Shown here in pieces: positions 6,051 to 8,822 of a stretch of 8,822 bases of DNA (its first letter is position 1; each line of letters begins with the position of its first letter). The stretch is taken from NCBI GenBank assembly GCA_020846515.1, contig JADLDX010000506.1:1-8822 (forward strand). Direction: 5' to 3'. Under the pieces are notes generated by a model that made no database searches, was not told where the DNA came from, and saw only the letters and a list, made by a program, of their open reading frames with translations. Source of the DNA: Pirellulaceae bacterium (GTDB lineage: Bacteria > Planctomycetota > Planctomycetia > Pirellulales > Pirellulaceae). The position numbers and the translations under genes were made by a program.

Positions 6051-7924
6051 AGATAGCGGTAATAGACTTCCAAGCACAAGCATGACATGGCGGTCGAGTA
6101 GACTCGACCGCCATAACCGCCCCACAGGCGATCAGGCTCCCAACTGCCACCCAGTTCCGGCTCGTAGGCCGGATGTTGCTTGGTGATTAGTTCGGTCTTC
6201 ATCGCCAGGTTCCAGCGCTGCCAACTTTCGTCCTGCAATTGGAACAGAGCCAAGGTGGCGTAGTACCAGTAGTAGACATTTTCTTCGCTCGAACCTGGCA
6301 AGTTGGCCATGAGATAGTCGCGAGCTTCCGTTTGGGCCGCGAGGGTACCGCGGTGATTGAGCAGCAATCGACAGGCCAGCGCTTCGGCAGTCATCGTCGG
6401 TGACGGCGCGCCTTCGCGCGGTCGATAGCGCGCCAAGCCACCAGCCTGTCCAGTGGCACAGCTATCGAGAAACAATGCCATCCGTTGTTTTACGATGGGT
6501 TCCAATCGAATACCGGAGCGTTCGGTGCTGCGCAGCGCCATGGCTTGCCAGCCGAACTGACTCAAATCTCCGGGATCACCTGGTCGGTAACGCCAACCAC
6601 CGCCGCGTCGATCTTGCGCCTCGATCGTATACTTGACCGCCTGCTTGAGCGGCTCGAGTAGTTCAGGGTCGTGCGTCATGGCATAAGCTTCTGCCAGCGC
6701 AAGGGTAGCTATGCCGTGGCAATACATGCGCGCGTTGATGACGGAGAGATCGTGCCCCATTTGCTTCAGCCCCGACAAATCACCCGATGGCTGCTGCGAG
6801 CGAATCAGATAGTCTTTGCCGCTTAGGACCGTCTCCCGGTGCTCGCCTTGCAAATGGGTGTGACCGCCGGACAAAAAGGCCAGCAAGGCCAGGCCGGTGA
6901 CGCCGGTGTCTGCTCGATCGCCCGTGCCACTGCGATTTTCGCCCAGTGCGAATGTCTCTGTGCCAGCCCCATGTTGTTTCGCATTCCAACTGCCATCGGG
7001 ACTTTGCGCGCGAGCCAACCACACGAGCGCCGCGGCCACTGCCGCTTCTGTGTCTTGGTCCGCTCCGAACGGACGTGCCAGTTCCAACCGGTCGGCTCGT
7101 TGTCGCAATTGATATTCGGCCGGCGGCGCAGGCAACGCAGCCGGTAACGATTTGGAACTGATCGTATGCATGGCCACGTTGGCCGCCGATTCCATCGCTG
7201 TCAGTGGTGCTGTCAGTGGGGCTGGTGGTGTGACGGGTGGAACATACGGAGGCAACTGGGACGCATCTGGCGGCAGGATCGGTTCCAAGCGTGCGTTGGC
7301 CAGAGCCGCGGACTCAGACAACGCTGGTTCTGGCGAAGCTGTGGCGGGCGACGCTGGTTCTGGAAGACTTGGAAGATCGGTAGGCGGATTGACTGGTGCA
7401 GGTTCAGGCAGCTCGGGTAAGGGTTCCGGTTCCAGGCTGCTCAATAGATCAGCGGAGGACAAAGCCGGCGCGATGGGTGGTGCTTGGGCCATGATGTCAG
7501 GCACGGGCAAGCGACTACTGTCCAGCGGTCTTTCCCAAGGAGATAGTTCGCCAGGTAAGGAGGCTTCGGAGGCCACCTCATCGGTGATGGGTTCCGTATC
7601 CAGCGCAGCGCTCGGTGCGGCCGGTTCCAAGAGCGTGGCCTCTAGCGAGACGGCCATACTGTGCATGCTGCCTCGAGGATCGCCTTGCGGCAAGCTGACG
7701 CGCGAGCCGTTGGCATAGATCAATAACCAAACGTGCGCGATCACGCTAACGACGACACACTTGGTTAGTGGTTTGGCTCGTCCCCAGCGCGTGCGCGAAG
7801 CGATCAGCAAGGCGATGGCCAGCAGAGCAAAGACAATCCCTAGCACGATCGCGAGTGTACGACCGCTCCACAAATACGCCCAAGCGTATTGGAAGTTTTC
7901 GCTCAATCGTGCCCCAATGTTCAT
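6035..7924 (-). CDS. TonB-like membrane anchor fused to prenyltransferase/squalene-cyclase-repeat domain
   Basis: The product has 629 residues. Helix 1 spans about 22-43 and helix 2 about 56-71, joined by a basic loop (RTRWGRAKPLTK, 44-55) that should be cytoplasmic, which puts everything after helix 2 outside. Helix 2 contains S60-V-I-A-H64, the SxxxH pattern of the TonB helix (S16/H20 in E. coli). Residues 98-270 are rich in Pro, Glu and Ala (for example EPEPLPELPEPAPVNPP, 165-181), like the TonB spacer. Residues 290-629 resemble the alpha/alpha-barrel of prenyltransferases and squalene cyclases, with Gly/Trp-rich turns SPDGSW (308-313), GGGWRY (441-446), GGLARY (495-500) and GGSWEPD (592-598). 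The catalytic DXDD of squalene-hopene cyclase is not seen, so terpene cyclisation is unlikely and a binding or structural role is inferred. The gene lies 27 bp after the exbD-like gene. An automatic annotation would probably name only the C-terminal domain. Confidence in the CDS is high; the TonB-like role is an inference. Confidence 0.88.
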   Translation of the reverse strand: MNIGARLSENFQYAWAYLWSGRTLAIVLGIVFALLAIALLIASRTRWGRAKPLTKCVVVSVIAHVWLLIYANGSRVSLPQGDPRGSMHSMAVSLEATLLEPAAPSAALDTEPITDEVASEASLPGELSPWERPLDSSRLPVPDIMAQAPPIAPALSSADLLSSLEPEPLPELPEPAPVNPPTDLPSLPEPASPATASPEPALSESAALANARLEPILPPDASQLPPYVPPVTPPAPLTAPLTAMESAANVAMHTISSKSLPAALPAPPAEYQLRQRADRLELARPFGADQDTEAAVAAALVWLARAQSPDGSWNAKQHGAGTETFALGENRSGTGDRADTGVTGLALLAFLSGGHTHLQGEHRETVLSGKDYLIRSQQPSGDLSGLKQMGHDLSVINARMYCHGIATLALAEAYAMTHDPELLEPLKQAVKYTIEAQDRRGGGWRYRPGDPGDLSQFGWQAMALRSTERSGIRLEPIVKQRMALFLDSCATGQAGGLARYRPREGAPSPTMTAEALACRLLLNHRGTLAAQTEARDYLMANLPGSSEENVYYWYYATLALFQLQDESWQRWNLAMKTELITKQHPAYEPELGGSWEPDRLWGGYGGRVYSTAMSCLCLEVYYRYLPLYR

Positions 7925-7929
7925 GCTAT

Positions 7930-7933
7930 CTCC
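7930..7933 (-). promoter_or_regulatory. Shine-Dalgarno GGAG of the TonB-like/cyclase gene
   Basis: On the minus strand GGAG is followed by ATAGC and then the ATG at 7924. The five-base spacing supports this start, which includes both predicted membrane helices. Confidence 0.7.
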
Positions 7934-7951
7934 GGCGGCCGATGGTCTTGC

Positions 7952-8359
7952 TTAACGCATCAGGCTGAAACGAACTTCGACATTGGCTGCGCTGCGCACG
8001 GTGGCCATGGTCGAATGCAGGGCATCGCAACTGGCATCGCGAGCTGCACTGACCCCGACGACCAGACCAGGGAACTGGGCATGTTTAGCTCGGATCGTAC
8101 TGGTCAATTCCATGAGCGTGATTGGTTTGTTATCCAGGAGCAGATTGCCATCGCGCGCGACGCTGACTTCCAGCTTGTCGGGAGCAGGCAACATGGCTTG
8201 CAGGCCAGCGCCGCCACTGAGCTTGACGCCGATCTCTTGCTTGGGCTGGGAAAAGTTGGTGGCCACCATGAAAAATATCAACAGCAAGAACACAACGTCG
8301 ATCATCGAAGTCAAATTCAAGCCTGGTAGTTCTTCGACGGGCGATGTTTTTAAGGTCAT
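7952..8359 (-). CDS. ExbD/TolR family biopolymer transporter
   Basis: The product has 135 residues, a normal length for ExbD/TolR. A short cytoplasmic N-terminus is followed by one membrane helix (about 16-37, LTSMIDVVFLLLIFFMVATN at 16-35), whose D21 corresponds to the essential protonatable Asp of ExbD/TolR. The remainder (about 40-135) is the small periplasmic domain, with the DNKPIT turn (76-81) and LVVGVSAARDASCDALHSTM (99-118) typical of the family. It should pair with the ExbB-like protein encoded upstream to form a proton-driven motor. The gene directly precedes the TonB-like/cyclase gene with a 27-bp gap, so translation is probably linked. No clear Shine-Dalgarno precedes the ATG. 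The sequence alone does not separate an ExbD from a TolR function. Confidence 0.93.
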   Translation of the reverse strand: MTLKTSPVEELPGLNLTSMIDVVFLLLIFFMVATNFSQPKQEIGVKLSGGAGLQAMLPAPDKLEVSVARDGNLLLDNKPITLMELTSTIRAKHAQFPGLVVGVSAARDASCDALHSTMATVRSAANVEVRFSLMR

Positions 8360-8460
8360 GTTCGTTCGCTTGAAAAATCTCGTAAACGGATCAGCCGATA
8401 TGCGTGCGAGGCGCTCTACTACTTCGCTATCTCACACAACCAACTGGCCAACACAAACCA
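8360..8460 (-). other. 101-bp gap between the exbB-like and exbD-like genes
   Basis: No gene, strong hairpin or consensus promoter was seen. The gap is long for a tightly coupled operon. A near-repeat GGTTTGTGT (8455-8447) / GGTTGTGTG follows the exbB-like stop on the minus strand but has no evident role. Confidence 0.5.
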
Positions 8461-8822
8461 CTAGGCAGCCGCTCGACGCGATCGGCGGGAGCGGCCGGCT
8501 TCTTGGAGACCTTCGGCGCTGATTAGTTCGATCACACGTTGCACCTGCGCATCCATTTCCAAGATCAACTTATCGGCTCGACCGACGAAGTAGGCATAGG
8601 CGGTGTAGGCCGGTATGGCCACAAACAGGCCCGCGGCGGTGGTTAAGAGCGCTTGCCCGATTCCACCGGCCAGCAGTTCAGGCCGCCCCATCGCCCCGGT
8701 TTGCGCAATGGCATTAAACGCTTCGATCATACCGAGCACAGTACCCAGCAAACCCAACAGTGGTGTAATGTTGCTGATCGCGCTAAACAGTCGCAGATAG
8801 CTGCGGAGAGAATTGGTGACGC
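8461..8822 (-). CDS. MotA/TolQ/ExbB proton-channel family protein, N-terminus cut by window edge
   Basis: Only the C-terminal 119 residues are present; the frame stays open to the window edge at 8822. The TTG at 8757-8755 that could be taken as a start is an internal Leu, because the residues before it (SYLRLFSAISNITPLLG) continue the conserved family sequence. Two membrane helices are visible: the one following NITPLLGLLGTVLGMIEAF and the one with GIGQALLTTAAGLFVAIPAY. The Thr residues in LLGTVLG and LLTTAAG match those that line the proton path of ExbB/TolQ. The C-terminus is a charged cytoplasmic helix ending in a basic tail (RSRRSRRAAA). It is the upstream member of the operon with the ExbD homologue. 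The promoter and the first helix lie outside the window. Confidence 0.93.
   Translation of the reverse strand, partial: VTNSLRSYLRLFSAISNITPLLGLLGTVLGMIEAFNAIAQTGAMGRPELLAGGIGQALLTTAAGLFVAIPAYTAYAYFVGRADKLILEMDAQVQRVIELISAEGLQEAGRSRRSRRAAA

Noticed and set aside
7152..7718. Plus-strand Gly/Ser-rich open frame of 188 codons
   Set aside because: It is the complement of the Pro/Glu/Ala-rich spacer of the TonB-like protein; the low complexity is a mirror of that spacer.
8461..8757. Complete 98-residue protein starting at TTG 8757
   Set aside because: The conserved ExbB sequence continues upstream of this codon to the window edge, so it is an internal Leu of a truncated gene.

Overview
The window reads as chromosomal DNA of a planctomycete, most likely of the Pirellula/Rhodopirellula type. 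The main reason is the pair formed by a PSCyt1/DUF1549/DUF1553 cytochrome and a DUF1501 protein, families strongly expanded in that phylum. It is supported by a secreted PQQ-like propeller protein and a prenyltransferase-repeat protein next to ExbB/ExbD, both common in the same genomes. The genus cannot be fixed from the sequence alone.

Layout: positions 1-203 hold the right part of a non-coding repeat element. Positions 207-4186 (minus strand) hold a two-gene unit: a secreted di-haem-type PSCyt1/DUF1549/DUF1553 protein followed by a Tat-exported DUF1501 protein. Positions 4187-4657 are a gene-free divergent promoter region occupied by a second repeat element (4255-4597) with 12-bp inverted ends, a 119-bp tandem duplication and a 21-bp foldback. 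Positions 4658-5932 (plus) encode a secreted seven-blade PQQ-like beta-propeller protein. Positions 5933-6034 are a short convergent gap with short tandem repeats. Positions 6035-8822 (minus) are an operon in the order exbB-like (cut by the window edge), exbD-like, and a 629-residue membrane protein with a C-terminal prenyltransferase/squalene-cyclase-like domain.

How the genes work together: the ExbB and ExbD homologues should form a proton-driven inner-membrane motor. The third protein looks like its transducer. Its second membrane helix carries the TonB-type SxxxH motif (S60, H64) and is followed by a long Pro/Glu-rich spacer, but where TonB has its small C-terminal domain this protein has an alpha/alpha-toroid-like domain. 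This TonB-like/cyclase-fold chimera is the most interesting object in the window. The PSCyt1 and DUF1501 proteins are probably exported partners of unknown biochemical function, and the propeller protein is probably an extracytoplasmic scaffold or binding protein.

The repeats also deserve attention. The two-gene unit sits between two related elements whose right ends agree at 42 of 43 bases in the same orientation. Exact TATAAT boxes lie just outside both ends of the second element, pointing away from it into the two divergent genes. Three genes have short tandem repeats that start at or cover their stop codon.
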